DNA of 64,000 nucleotides from the NCBI RefSeq assembly GCF_036323735.1, contig NC_086020.1, forward strand, positions 84,693,710 to 84,757,709, read 5' to 3'. The position numbers were made by a program, and so were the translations under genes. Positions 1 through 10,325 of this stretch are shown in pieces; position 1 is the first letter of the stretch, and every line of letters starts with the position of its first letter. Under the pieces are notes generated by a model. It ran no database searches. It had not been told where the DNA came from and was given only the letters and a program-made list of their open reading frames with translations. Source of the stretch: Rattus norvegicus (taxonomy: Eukaryota > Chordata > Mammalia > Rodentia > Muridae).

Positions 1-104
1 GGATCACAGAAGCTGAAATGTCCCCTAACAGGCCATTCACTAGCAGAAGACCCTAAGAGATCAGTAGTGTTGCTTCGGTTCAAAAGCTTCTCAGACACAT
101 AAGC

Positions 105-273
105 CAGTGGCTCTCAGCCTGTGGGTCATACATATCAGATGCTTGCATTATGATTAATGACTAGCAAAATTATAGTTATGAAGTGACAATGAAATAATTT
201 TTTGGTTGGGTATCACCACAATATGAGGAAATGATTTAAAAGGTTGCAGTATTAGGAAAGTTAAGAACTACTG
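105..273. mobile_element. URR1-like non-autonomous hAT DNA transposon relic
   Basis: The segment starts with CAGTGGCTCTCAGCCTGTGGG and ends with a decayed inverted counterpart (TTAAGAACTACTG), so it has short terminal inverted repeats. Its interior (AAAATTATAGTTATGAAGT, then GGTATCACCACAATATGAGG) matches my recollection of the rodent URR1 family, a hAT-Charlie derivative with no coding capacity. ATAAGC occurs just outside both ends and could be a remnant of the 8-bp target duplication typical of hAT elements. Family assignment is by eye. Confidence 0.7.
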
Positions 274-299
274 AATAAGCAGAGGTTGTCATTCTCAGC

Positions 300-570
300 C
301 AAAATCTGTAGTCTGGAGACTGGCAAGCTAGAGTTCTGGATATACACATCAGGAGAAGAGTGAGAGAAAGAAGAAATTTCTTTCTTTGTCTTTTTTCATT
401 CTCTCTGCCTTCTCTGGACTCCCAGCTGATTGGATGATGTCTTCCCCCATCACGTATCTTTGACCAGTCAGAATCCCATCTCTGCTGGAAACACCCAGAG
501 TCAGGCTGTCCCACCCCTCTAGCAATAGCCTTAATTCCATAACTGGAGACGTTAGTTAAACATCATGATT
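300..570. mobile_element. possible old LTR (MaLR-like) fragment
   Basis: The stretch GCTGATTGGATGATG, then ACCAGTCAGAATCCC and GGAAACACCCAGAGTCAGGC, resembles mammalian MaLR-type repeats that contain a GATTGGATG...CACACCCAGA block. Divergence is high, boundaries are approximate and orientation is not assigned. Overlapping minus-strand frames of 63 and 92 codons match nothing I know. Confidence 0.3.
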
Positions 571-1458
571 AAGTGTGAAAAAAACTAGATTATTGTGTCA
601 ATGAACTTTGGGTGCAATTATGAATGGTTAGAGACAGAAAACATTGCCACAAGGAATGTGCCTTGGGAGATGACAGTAATTGAGCATGATTTCCCAGGCC
701 TTGTTTTCAGGAAAGACTTTAGATGAGAAGCTGTCAGCTGGAAGGAGGTGGTAGAAGGGTGTTGGTGGTTAAGCGAGCAAGGTGAAGAGTCATAGAGTCA
801 GAGGGGGAGAGTAGTTGTAAATAACCCAAACAATTTAAATTGGCTGAAGTTGAGTTGCTCTCATGTATTCTTAATACTGCATTCTCATGAAAGCAAGCCT
901 CAGAAGAGAATTTGGTACCTATTTGGATGGTTCCTATATAAATGTCTGTTAAGTAAGACAAAAGACAGAGAACCCACTTGGGTCTGTAAAGTGGATGGAA
1001 TTTGGATCTATATGCCTTCACGTCTTCCAGAGGGAGAGGCTCTGACTTTATGGTCACTCTGTATAAGCGTAAAATTCTTGTGTAACTGTTTAAACCTGAG
1101 ATACAGAAGGACACAGTCTCACCTCATTCCAAAGAGGAAGGTAGCTGGTCTCTGAGGACCTGAGCACTTGTGTAAGTGTGGGGTGATCTAAGACATATTT
1201 GCCAGTGCACAGGAATTCCTGAATACCTTTAATTTTAATAGAAACTATTCCTAACATTCTCCATGGAATATGGATATATGCCTCCTTTCTAACCAGTGGC
1301 CATGTAGCCCCAATACTCAGTGCAGGGATGAGAATGAGCCAAGTCGGATGTTGATATTCAGAAAAGAGAGGAGCTTATCTTGTGGCATACTGGTTATTAT
1401 CTGGACCCTGCCAGACCACCAGTGGGCTCTGTGTTTGCAGTTTTATTTAAAAAATGTT

Positions 1459-1463
<5 letters not shown>
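571..1463. other. no recognised gene or repeat
   Basis: This is AT-rich apparently single-copy sequence. Open frames of 101-126 codons exist on both strands, but they overlap each other, lack recognisable domains and are expected by chance. Confidence 0.5.

Positions 1464-1499
<36 letters not shown>
1464..1499. repeat. (TG)n microsatellite
   Basis: An uninterrupted run of about 18 TG units directly abuts a B4-type SINE relic on its right. Confidence 0.95.
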
Positions 1500-1500
<1 letters not shown>

Positions 1501-1845
1501 TATGAATGTATACATAGACTGTGTGTGTGCATGCTCACATGTATGCGGTTGCATACATGGGATACATTTGTGGAGGCCTGAGTTTCATGTCATGAATCTT
1601 TTCTGGTTGCTCATGTACATTATTCCTTTGAGGGAGAGTCTTTTAATCAGACGCTGGGCTCTCCTAATGGCTAGTTTCACTGTCCAACTTGCTTCAGGAA
1701 TTTCGCGCTTCTGCCTTCTGAAGCTAGAACTATGGGTGAGTCCCATGACTTCCAAGCAGTTAAATGTGTTTTGGGGATTAGACCTCTGGTCTTCTTGCTC
1801 ATCAACAAGTGCTTTGACAGCTGAACCAGCTCCCCAGCCCTCCAG
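1500..1845 (-). mobile_element. B4/RSINE-type SINE relic
   Basis: Read on the plus strand, it runs from a TG-rich leader (CATGCTCACATGTATGCGG) through GTGGAGGCCTGAG. It ends in AAGTGCTTTGACAGCTGAACC followed by AGCTCCCCAGCCC, the reverse complement of the tRNA-like head of ID/B4 elements. The element is therefore on the minus strand. It is strongly diverged, and exact subfamily and limits are uncertain. Confidence 0.6.
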
Positions 1846-2390
1846 TGTTTTCCGTTAGGGCAACTGACATGTCTAAAATTATAATTTAAACGAACACATA
1901 CAATATCTTATTATTTATGATAAAATATTAAGAGCATTCCAGACAGCATAATACACAGTTGTTGAACTGGGGTGGATCTGTAGATGGAGTGCCTGGAAGG
2001 GCAGACTGCATTTATTGGCTTTGTAAGACGACAGATGTGTAATAGTTGTTGCCTATCCCCAAAGGTGTAGGAAAAGTCTCATTGCTTTGCTTCTGGAGGC
2101 TTGAGACTGTCTGCTGTCCAGCAAATCCACTGACTTCTTTGGGCCACAGCCACTGCCTCATGGCTGGGAGTATTGACTTTCAAAGTTGATGTTGCTGCCC
2201 TCATCTGTGCACTTCCTCTGAAAAGAAGTTATTTTTTTTCTAACAACTGTGCATTGTATTTACAATGGCTTATTGATCAAAGTCTGGTCCACTTTCAAAG
2301 CTGGAGGAAGCCAGGTGTCTCTTCCTTGTGAGTTGGCTTTGAATCAGAGGTTTTAGTTTTGCAATCCTGGTTTTTCTTCCTGAGACATTG
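1846..2390. other. no recognised gene or repeat
   Basis: I see no coding pattern, simple repeat or recognisable mobile element here. Confidence 0.45.
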
Positions 2391-2806
2391 TACTGGGGAG
2401 TTTTATGTCAGCTTGATACAAGATAGAGTCATTTGGGAAGGGGGAAACTCAATTGTGAAAATGCCCCCAACAGATTGGCCTATGGGTAAATTTGTGCATT
2501 TTCTTAATTATTTAATGATGTGGGAGAGCCAAGCCCATTGTGAGTGGTACCACCCTTGGGCAGGTAGACCTGAGTAGTATAAAAAAGCAGGGTGAATTAA
2601 TCATAGGAGCCAACTAGTAAGCAGCACTCTTCCAAGACCTCTGCTTCAGTCCCTGACTCCAAGTTCCTTCCCTGTTTGAGTTCCTGTCCTGACTTCTTTC
2701 AGTGATGGACTATGATGTGAAGGGAAAACTGACATTAAACTTTTCCTCCACAAGTTGAATTTTCATAGTGTTTCACCACAGCAATAGAAACTTTAACAAA
2801 TTTGAA
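2391..2806 (+). mobile_element. rodent MaLR solo LTR (MT/ORR1-type)
   Basis: The block reads GTCAGCTTGATACAAGATAG, CTCAATTGTGAAAATGCC, GATGTGGGAGAGCCAAGCCC, CAGTAAGCAGCACTC-like and CACCACAGCAATAGAAAC. This order is repeated in the LTR at 6998-7394 and, in part, at 51755-52222. The terminal AGCAATAGAAACTTTAAC corresponds to the 3' end of rodent MaLR LTRs. No internal or coding region adjoins it, so it is a solo LTR. The exact subfamily (MTD, MTE or ORR1) is not resolved by eye. Confidence 0.65.
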
Positions 2807-3689
2807 ATCAGGTGTGGGGTATGACTGCAAAAGACATGACCGTGTTGTTTTGGAGATGATTGGACTTCAGAATTTGGGTTGGAAAAGCCATTGCATATTC
2901 CCAGCTTGGTGAACTGATCTCTTGTGGGAACTAAGAAGGTAAATCTGAAAGCAGTGCCGATGAGAGGCCCGGGCTGTGAAATCTTAGGGGAGTTTGGGAG
3001 AACCTAATGACTCTATTGGGGCTGATGATACTTTGGATGAAAGTCTGTGCTTCAAGTCATCTGGGATTGAAGACTTGGCTGCAATTAAGAGACTAGCACC
3101 ACTGAAGCAAAACCTTTGCTTTATTGAGGTAATTGTTTCTTCTGAGACTTCTCCCCTTAGTTTCTTTCCGTGTCCTCACATGGTCTTCTCATCTGCTCCT
3201 TCCCGATGTATTCTGTTTATGGGTTCACATCTCTTCTGTTAAATGCACAATCATTTGGAATACAATGAGATAAAGAGTCCATCTTCATTGAAGACTTTGT
3301 ATTTAAAGGGGCTAACTTCAGAGACACCGGAGTCAGGATCTCCATAAGAATGCTCACAGACCCCACAGACAGCCACCTCTCACCATCCTCCAGAGCTTTC
3401 TAGGCACCTCAAGGCCACACTCAACACTGGATGTCAGCAGTCTTTTCTCACACCCAGCCTTGTGAGAAGTTTTTAAAAGATTTGGGAGACCTTCTAGAGT
3501 TTTATTCAGTGGTTACATCTTGGCAATCTACGATGATAAAATACTGCAGTCCTTAGTCTAGATGGCCAAATAAAAATATTCATTTGTTTATACATCTTTC
3601 CTTCTTGTTTCAGAAGGCAATGTCTGGGGAGGTAAAGGAACCTTTATATATATGTATTTATATATTTATAGATAACATATCTTTTGTGT
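2807..3689. other. no recognised gene or repeat
   Basis: Single-copy-looking sequence. An 82-codon plus-strand frame at 2994-3242 has no recognisable domain and no supporting context. Confidence 0.45.
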
Positions 3690-3729
3690 GTGCTCATCTA
3701 TGCTCATGTGGAGGTATATACATGCGCGC

Positions 3730-3760
<31 letters not shown>

Positions 3761-4055
3761 TGTGTAGATGTATGTGTGTATCTGTACATGTTCATGTGGA
3801 GTCAGAGGTTAACATTGAACATCTTTCTTGGGTCTTCATCTTAACTTTTGATATAGGATTTTTCACTGAACCTGAACCTCAGCTAGCCTAACTGGCTAGG
3901 AAGCCATGCCCCACCCTGTCTCTCAGGGATCCTCTTGACTCTGCCTCCCTGGTGCTGGGATCCACTACCCTGTACCTGGCTTTTTCACATAAGTGCTGGT
4001 GATCTATACCAGTTCCTCATGCTTGCATGCCAAGCACTATACTTAGGTTTTTTTT
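3690..4055 (-). mobile_element. B4/RSINE-type SINE relic
   Basis: It has the same layout as the relic at 1500-1845: a TG/CG-rich leader, GGAGTCAGAGGTTAACATTG, CACTGAACCTGAACCTCAGC, CCTCCCTGGTGCTGGGATCC, and an ID-like end CATGCTTGCATGCCAAGCAC. The element is read on the minus strand. It is old, with many substitutions. Confidence 0.65.
3722..3766. repeat. (CG)n(TG)n alternating purine-pyrimidine tract
   Basis: About 10-11 CG units pass directly into about 10 TG units, giving some 45 bp of strict purine-pyrimidine alternation. Such tracts are the classical Z-DNA-forming sequence. It sits inside the TG-rich tail of a B4-type SINE. Confidence 0.95.
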
Positions 4056-4214
4056 CTGCTCTACATGAATATATTATTTAAAAAATGAAAGTTACTTATT
4101 AAAACTAAAGAGAATTTTTCCAGTGAATGACTTGACAAGTCAATTGTAAAATGTATAGTTGTATGAACATTGGCCTTTAGAAACTTATTTTTAATGAGTA
4201 CCTGATGCATTTAC

Positions 4215-4305
4215 ATGATCATTCATTTAATACATATTTATTGGACACAGTGTGAGCCTTCCAGAATTGTTTCCAGAGTGACAGTACCAGTTTCCAAGCC
4301 CAACA
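4215..4305 (-). mobile_element. possible L2 3'-end fragment
   Basis: CATTCATTTAATACATATTT followed by ATTGGACACAGTGTGAGCC resembles the reverse complement of the L2 3' end (TCATTCAACAAATATTTATTGAG...). It is short and diverged, so this is tentative. Confidence 0.35.
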
Positions 4306-5765
4306 GTGAATGAGTGTTCACCTTTTCTCATACCCTCTCCAGCGTTTGTGGTATGTGGTTTTGTTACTCATGGCCGTTATGACTGGGAAAAGATGAAATC
4401 CCACAGGTGTTTTTATTATTCTGTCTATATTTGCTAAGGATAGTATTTTCTGTGAAATTTCTTAGCTACCTTCACTTTTTCTTTTGAGAACTATCTTTTC
4501 AGGTCTGCAGCCTATTTTTAGATTTTTTTCTCTCTCTTTTTCTAAGTTCTTCATCTTTTCCAGATTATCAGTCCTCCGTCTGGGCACTTTCATTCTGTGG
4601 GCTTCCTCTTCACCCAGCCGACTGCTTCCTTGGCTGTGCAGACACTTTTGAGTTTTACAGGATTTCACTTATCAACTGTTGCCCTAAATTCTTGGGCAAA
4701 TGGAGCCTTATTCAGGAAGTCCTTGCTAAGCCTCTATCATGTGATATATATCATGTGATACCATGTACTGCCTTTGTTTTCTTCTGGCAATTTCAGGTTT
4801 TACACTGAAATATTTTTTTTCAGGTTTCACATTGAGGTCTTCAATTCATTTATAGTTAATTTTTGTGCAAAAATAGATATGAATCTAATTTTATTCTTTT
4901 ATGTTCTGACATACGAATTTTCTAGCATAATTTGTTTATGTGTCTTTTCTTTGGTGTATGTTTGGACATCTCCATCAAATATTAAGCAGTTGAAGTTACA
5001 TGTGCTCATGAATAAGTCTTTGATTTTGTTCTATCCATTTAGATACCTATTCATGAGCTGGTGCTATATTGTTTTTGTTAGTATGGCTCTGTTTTAAGAT
5101 CTGGAATGATAATCCTTCTAGCATTGGTCTTTTTGTACATGGTTGTTTTGACTGGGATCTTCTGTGGTTCTTTATGAATTTTCGGATTTTTTTTTAATTT
5201 TAATGAAGAATAAGATAGGAGTTTTGCTTGGGATTGCATTGGCTCTGCAAGTAGCTGTTGGTAAGATGGTCATTTTTTCGATGTTTACCAATCCATTAGC
5301 ATGGGATGCCTCTCCATTTTCTAATGTCTTTTTTTCTTTCTTTAGAGACTTAAAGTTTTCATTTTAAAGGTTCTTCACATCACTGGTTAAGTTCATGCCC
5401 AGATATTTTATTTATTTTGAGGATACTGAGAATGGGGTTGAATCCATGATCTCTTCCTCAGTGTGGGCTGTTGGAGTATAAAAGTTGTGGATTTGGTAAG
5501 TTAATTATGTTTCTGCCACTTGCCGAAGTCATTGCTAGTTTCTAGTTGTCTGCTATACCTTTTGGGTTCCAAGTTTATAATATCATATAATCTGCAAGTA
5601 CAGATAATGTATCTACTTCTCCTTTCCATCTCCCTTTACTTCTCTTCCTTTGCCTTAGTGTTTACTGAGCACTGTTTTGAAAGCAGTGCTACCAGTACAC
5701 AGAAGGATTGTGTTTGCTCTCTTTTCAGTTCTGTTCATTTCTCTGTCCTGTTCACTATATGAGGA
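4306..5765 (-). mobile_element. old L1 (Lx/L1M-type) ORF2 fragment
   Basis: The plus strand follows the same order of landmarks as the minus-strand ORF2 of the younger L1 at 29.4-33.4 kb, heavily mutated. CCTCTCCAGCGTTTGTGG aligns with its CACATCCTCGCCAGCATCTG region. GGGATTGCATTGGCTCTGCA aligns with GGGGATTGCATTGAATCTG. CCACTTGCCGAAGTC aligns with CCACTTTGCTGAAG, and ATATCATATAATCTGCAAG aligns with TATCATGTCATCTGCAAATA. The reading frame is full of stops, so it is a dead fossil. Confidence 0.65.
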
Positions 5766-5829
5766 TCTAGAACTCAGATAATTTGAATATTTGTTTGCTT
5801 AATTATTTTCATGAATCTCATCAGCCTAT

Positions 5830-6310
5830 TTTGTTGTTGTTTTCTACTTTTTCATTCTTTTTTTTCTATTTCATTTTCTCTCACTATGAGCTCTGTGTTC
5901 AAGTTCAGAAATTATTTCTTCTGCTTGATATAATGTGAGTTTCTGGTTCTACTTTTAATGTTATTCATTGAATTGCTAAGGAGAAATGTTTGTTTTTTAA
6001 ATTGTGTCTGAAAAATTTTGTCAATGTAAGTTATTTTCATTGTTTTTTATATTCTCTTGTCTATTATTGACTTTTTGTCCATTACTTTAAATTCTTTTAG
6101 TAAAAGATACACACAGGTATCTTTTACTTTGACACTTGATACTGAAGAATTATTGCGTTTCTATGACTGTGTCATATTTCCTTACCTTGTCATGTGTCTA
6201 GTGTCTTTACATTGTGAATCTGTCTATTTAATATCCTTTCCTATTTTAGTTCTTAAAAGGAAATACCTTTTCTTGGTAACGAATGCTAGGATCTAGGTTG
6301 GTTGTTGTAG
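5830..6310 (-). mobile_element. probable old L1 5' region fragment
   Basis: T-rich sequence with CTTCTGCTTGATATAATGTG, TTTTTGTCCATTACTTTAAA and GTGTCATATTTCCTTACC resembles the reversed 5' part (ORF1/5'UTR) of old mammalian L1M or HAL1-like elements. It directly follows the ORF2-like block in the expected order for a minus-strand element, so both may be one ancient insertion with internal deletions. Confidence 0.4.
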
Positions 6311-6430
6311 GTTCACTCTGATTCTGTATAAACTCAGTAGTGTGGCCTTCCTTTCTTCAGCTATGATCATCAGTGAAATTTACATTCAGGTCATTGGTCT
6401 AGGTGGCAGGTATACATGTCTGTAATGGCA

Positions 6431-6434
<4 letters not shown>

Positions 6435-6472
<38 letters not shown>
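6435..6472. repeat. (GT)n microsatellite
   Basis: About 19 perfect GT units. Confidence 0.95.
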
Positions 6473-6475
<3 letters not shown>

Positions 6476-6997
6476 AGATACTATCCAGCTAGCTGTTAAT
6501 CTGTGTATGAAGGTGCCTATCCAGTGGTAGATTATATTTCCCAGTGGAGTATAGCTAGTGCTTGACCTGACATGCACTTAGATGTAGAAGCACATGAATG
6601 AGTTTGACTGTCAGTTATATGTTGGACTCTGCTCTGTGTTATCTGTTCCCTAAAACATTAATCACTACCATGCATTTGAAAGATAAAGTATCCTTCTTTC
6701 CACTGTATCTATGTTCTAAATACCCAGGGTCATTGTTCTTTAGTTACATGAGTGAGTATGGTGAAATAAAGACAGAGGCTCAAGGATGGACATATTCCAG
6801 TGGGGATTTTGGTTTAAGATATCACTGAGTCATACTAGTTTGGGCCATTGTAGAAGGGAATATACAGTATGAGTGTATAATGTAGGCTTTTCCTCTGAAG
6901 CAAGATAGCCATGTGAAGACAGGATAATTCTCCAAACATTGGGGCATGTGAGAGATATTAAAATCTACATGTCATTATCTGAAGTAGCAATAAGACT
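6473..6997. other. no recognised gene or repeat
   Basis: A 76-codon frame at 6598-6828 has no recognisable domain. Nothing else is seen. Confidence 0.45.
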
Positions 6998-7394
6998 GTG
7001 CTAGCTAGTTTTATAAGCTTGAATCATCCGAAAGGAAGCAACCTCAATTGAGGAAATGCTTCCATAGGATCTGGCTGTAGGGTATTTTCTTAATTAGTGG
7101 TTGATAGTAGTGGCTGAGTCAGTTCATAATTCTTGGTGACATTCTTGTGTTGGTGGTTCTGGGTTCTATAATGAAGCAAGCTGAACAAGCTCTAAAGAAC
7201 AGGCCAGTAAGCAGCACTCCTCCATGGCTTCTGCTCCTGCCTCTGGATTCCTGACCTGTTCAGATTTTTGTCCTGACTTTCTTCAATGATAAACAGTGAT
7301 TTAGAAGCATACACCAAACAAACTATTTCCTTCTCATGTTGCTTTTGATCATGGTATTTCATCTCAAATAGGATGTCTCATCCTAACTAGGACA
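6998..7394 (+). mobile_element. rodent MaLR solo LTR (MT/ORR1-type)
   Basis: It has the same segment order as the LTR at 2391-2806: CAACCTCAATTGAGGAAATG, TTTTCTTAATTAGTGGTTGA, GGTTCTGGGTTCTATAATGA, CCAGTAAGCAGCACTCCTCC, and a terminal ATCCTAACTAGGACA. The right end matches the family terminus (CCCTAACTAAGACA). A minus-strand L1 inserted about 30 bp downstream. Confidence 0.7.
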
Positions 7395-7411
7395 GGGACT
7401 ATTAAGGGTTT

Positions 7412-7426
7412 CACTGAGGAGATTTT
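7412..7426. repeat. target-site duplication, left copy (L1 at 7.4-8.6 kb)
   Basis: CACTGAGGAGATTTT here pairs with CATTGAGGAGATGTT at 8574-8588 on the far side of the L1 fragment, with two mismatches. The length fits target-primed reverse transcription. Confidence 0.7.
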
Positions 7427-8575
7427 TTTTTAATTATTAACTTGAGTATTTCTTATATACATTTTGAGTGTTATTCCCTTTCCCGGTTTCCGGGCAAACA
7501 TCCCCCTCCCCCCTCCCCTTCCTTATGGGTGTTCCCCTCCCCACCCTCCCCCCATTAGCGCCCTCCCCGCAACAATCTAGTTCACTGGGGGTTCAGTCTT
7601 AGCAGGACCCAGGGCTTCCCCTTCCACTGGTGCTCTTACTAGGATATTCACTGCTACCTATGAGGTCAGAGTCCAGGGTCAGTCCATGTATAGTCTTTAG
7701 GTAGTGGCTTAGTCCCTGGAAGCTCTGGTTGCTTGGCATTGTTGTACATATGGGGTCTCGAGCCCCTTCAAGCTCTTCCAGTTCTTTCTCTGATTCCTTC
7801 AATGGGGGTCCTATTCTCAGTTCAGTGGTTTGCTGCTGGCATTCGCCTCTGTGTTTGCTGTATTCTGGCTGTGTCTCTCAGGAGCGATCTACATCCGGCT
7901 CCTGTCAGCCTGCACTTCTTTGCTTCATCCATCTTGTCTAATTGGATGGCTGTATATGTATGGGCCACATGTGGGGCAGGCTCTGAATGGGTGTTCCTTC
8001 TGTGTCTGTTTTAATCTTTGCCTCTCTATTCCCTGCCAAGGTTATTCTTGTTCCCCTTTTAAAGAAGGAGTGAAACATTCACATTTTGATCATCCGTCTT
8101 GAGTTTCATTTGTTCTAGGCATCTAGGGTAATTCAAGCATTTGGGCTAATAGCCACTTATCAATGAGTGCATTCCATGTGTGTTTTTCTGTGATTGGGTT
8201 ACCTCACTCAGGATGATATTTTCCAGTTCCAACTATTTGCCTACGAATTTCATAAAGTCATTGTTTTTGATAGCTGAGTAATATTCCATTGTGTAGATGT
8301 ACCACATTTTCTGTATCCATTCCTCTGTTGAAGGGCATCTGGGTTCTTTCCAGCTTCTGGCTATTATAAATAAGGCTGCAATGAACATAGTGGAGCACGT
8401 GTCTTTTTTATATGTTGGGGCATCTTTTGTTTGGGTATATGCCCAAGAGAGGTATAGCTGGATCCTCAGGCAGATCAATGTCCAATTTTCTGAGGAACCT
8501 CCAGATTGATTTCCAGAATGGTTGTACCAGTCTGCAATCCCACCAACAATGGAGGAGTGTTCCTCTTTCTCCGCA
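7427..8575 (-). mobile_element. 5'-truncated rat L1 (3' end)
   Basis: On the minus strand this holds the last part of ORF2 (about 8146-8575) and the whole 3'UTR, ending in a short A-tail at 7427-7431. The C-terminal ORF2 frame contains a TAG stop at about 8233-8235, where the copies at 29 and 38 kb have a Trp codon (GKW), so it is non-functional. The 3'UTR includes the C-rich/G-rich polypurine tract at 7500-7570. Imperfect target-site duplications flank it. Its divergence from the copies at 28-38 kb is visible but low, so it is a relatively recent, rat-lineage insertion. Confidence 0.9.
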
Positions 8576-8589
8576 TTGAGGAGATGTTT

Positions 8590-9620
8590 ATTTTGTATCC
8601 AAGATGATGTAGATAGCTGAGACAATGGTGGGTGTAGTCTCATGGCTTCCTCTTACCTCTCTGGTGATATTTTGGATTTTAATGTCCTATGGTAAATTCA
8701 CCATTTTGTTGATAACTCGCAGTTTACTTCCTCAGTTACTACAGTTGGAATATAATAATTTTTATAGTCCTTTTTTTACTTATGGGGAAAATAGAGGGAA
8801 ACAATAACATTCAACTATATGTGGCCATCTTGCTAATGTTTGTAGGATATTGTAAGAGTTTGAACTTGAACCTCTAAGAAGTTATTGTATCACAGCCAAC
8901 AGTCATTTAGGCCATGGAACTTGATGATAAGGGCCTGAGTTAAATTTTCAGTTGAATAGAAGAGACTGAATGATTCAGACAGAGCACAGGGGCCTAAGTA
9001 TGAATTGATAGACAAAGGGAGACATGAAATGGAAAGTATCACCCAGATACTAAGCAAGACGGCTATAGATATGAAGACTCCCTCAGTCCTGGAATCAGTG
9101 GTTCTTAACTCTGGTTGTATGTAATGATTACCTGAGAACTCATTCTGGAAGGCTATTGAGTTTGTCTAGATAGAGTTGTGAATATCAATGTTTTCTGAAA
9201 TCTGCACAAGTGGTTTCTTTGTGGGTCACATGGTTTTTGCTGGAGCATGGCCAGAAGTCATGTACATCTCTTTTCCTCCTAGAATCTGTGAAAATATTGT
9301 TTATTATCAACAAAGAGTTGAAGGATCAACAATGTGCCCTATTCTTCTTGACTAGAATTTTTTGTGGCAAGTCTTGAATTTTCTTGCTTTCTCCAGTCTG
9401 GTCAGGTAGGAGATGTTTAAAATCATATCAACAGAGAAAATTGTTTCCTATAGACAGTTCTACATGTGTAACAGTAGAGGGGTACCAAATGCAGAAAGCA
9501 TGTGCATTAAACATCTGGCCTAGATCTCAGAATCTCAGGCTTGATTATATTCTGGCATCTCCAAGGAACTTGAAATAGTTCAGTGAAGGCATATGTATTC
9601 AAAATTATATATTTAATATG
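8590..9620. other. no recognised gene or repeat
   Basis: AT-rich sequence without coding signal. The 64-codon frame at 9384-9578 shows no domain. Confidence 0.45.
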
Positions 9621-9624
9621 CCAC

Positions 9625-9925
9625 TGTCCCCATATTCTATAACAAATTATCACAGACTGAGTAATTTATAAAGAATAGAATTCTATTCTCTTATTGTTCT
9701 GGATGCTGGAGAGTCTGAGGTCAAGGAATTGGCTTCTTGCTGTGCCTTATTAGAATTTCAGGGAAATGGACACACAGGGTGAATACTGGCCTCAATGAGT
9801 AAAGAAAAAAAATAGAAAAATTACACTCCCATGAGTCCTTTTTAAGGGTGATATTGACCCATTCATTAGAGCAGAACCCTTGGGTACTAAGATTTCCCAT
9901 TAAGTCTCACCTCTCAGTGATGGTA
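9625..9925 (-). mobile_element. MaLR LTR fragment (MST/MLT1-like)
   Basis: CATATTCTATAACAAATTAT then CAGACTGAGTAATTTATAAAG, GTTCTGGATGCTGGAGAGTC and CTTCTTGCTGTGCCTTATTA follow the reversed order of the mammalian MST/MLT1 LTR. In the consensus these are ...ACTGGGTAATTTATAAAGAAAAGAGG..., GTTCTGGAGGCTGG... and CCCATTCATGAGGGCAGAGCCC. The last of these is visible here as CCCATTCATTAGAGCAGAAC. It is an old mammalian repeat with no internal region. Confidence 0.65.
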
Positions 9926-10084
9926 GATTCCAGATTCTGTTTTGATACATTTGAGCTGTGATAAAATATTACTACAATTATGTGCCATTGCTTTGATTTG
10001 TGTATGTTTATAGGTATAAATATGGTATATTGTATGTGAATGTTTGTGCATATGTTTTCATTTCTGTGCATGTGCTCAGCTGAG

Positions 10085-10087
<3 letters not shown>

Positions 10088-10140
<53 letters not shown>
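10088..10140. repeat. (CA)n(TA)n microsatellite
   Basis: About 22 CA units followed by a short TA run. On the opposite strand the run gives a poly Cys-Val frame, which is not a gene. Confidence 0.95.
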
Positions 10141-10325
10141 ATGTTATAATGTGGCAGGTATAGACAGGAACAGCCCTAGGGCTTACCTGCTAGCCAGCCT
10201 GGTGACCAGTGATTTCCAGTACAGTGAAAGACCTCGTTTCAAAATTTCAAGGTGGATAGTATATGAGGGATGACATTTGACAGTGTCCTCTGGCTTCCTC
10301 ATTGCACAGAAGTGTAAACATGCAT
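10141..10325 (+). mobile_element. B4-type SINE relic
   Basis: CTTACCTGCTAGCCAGCCTGG, CAGTACAGTGAAAGACCTCG and TGACAGTGTCCTCTGGCTTCC follow the forward order of the B4-type element whose reverse form occurs at 3690-4055. The match is degenerate. Confidence 0.5.
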
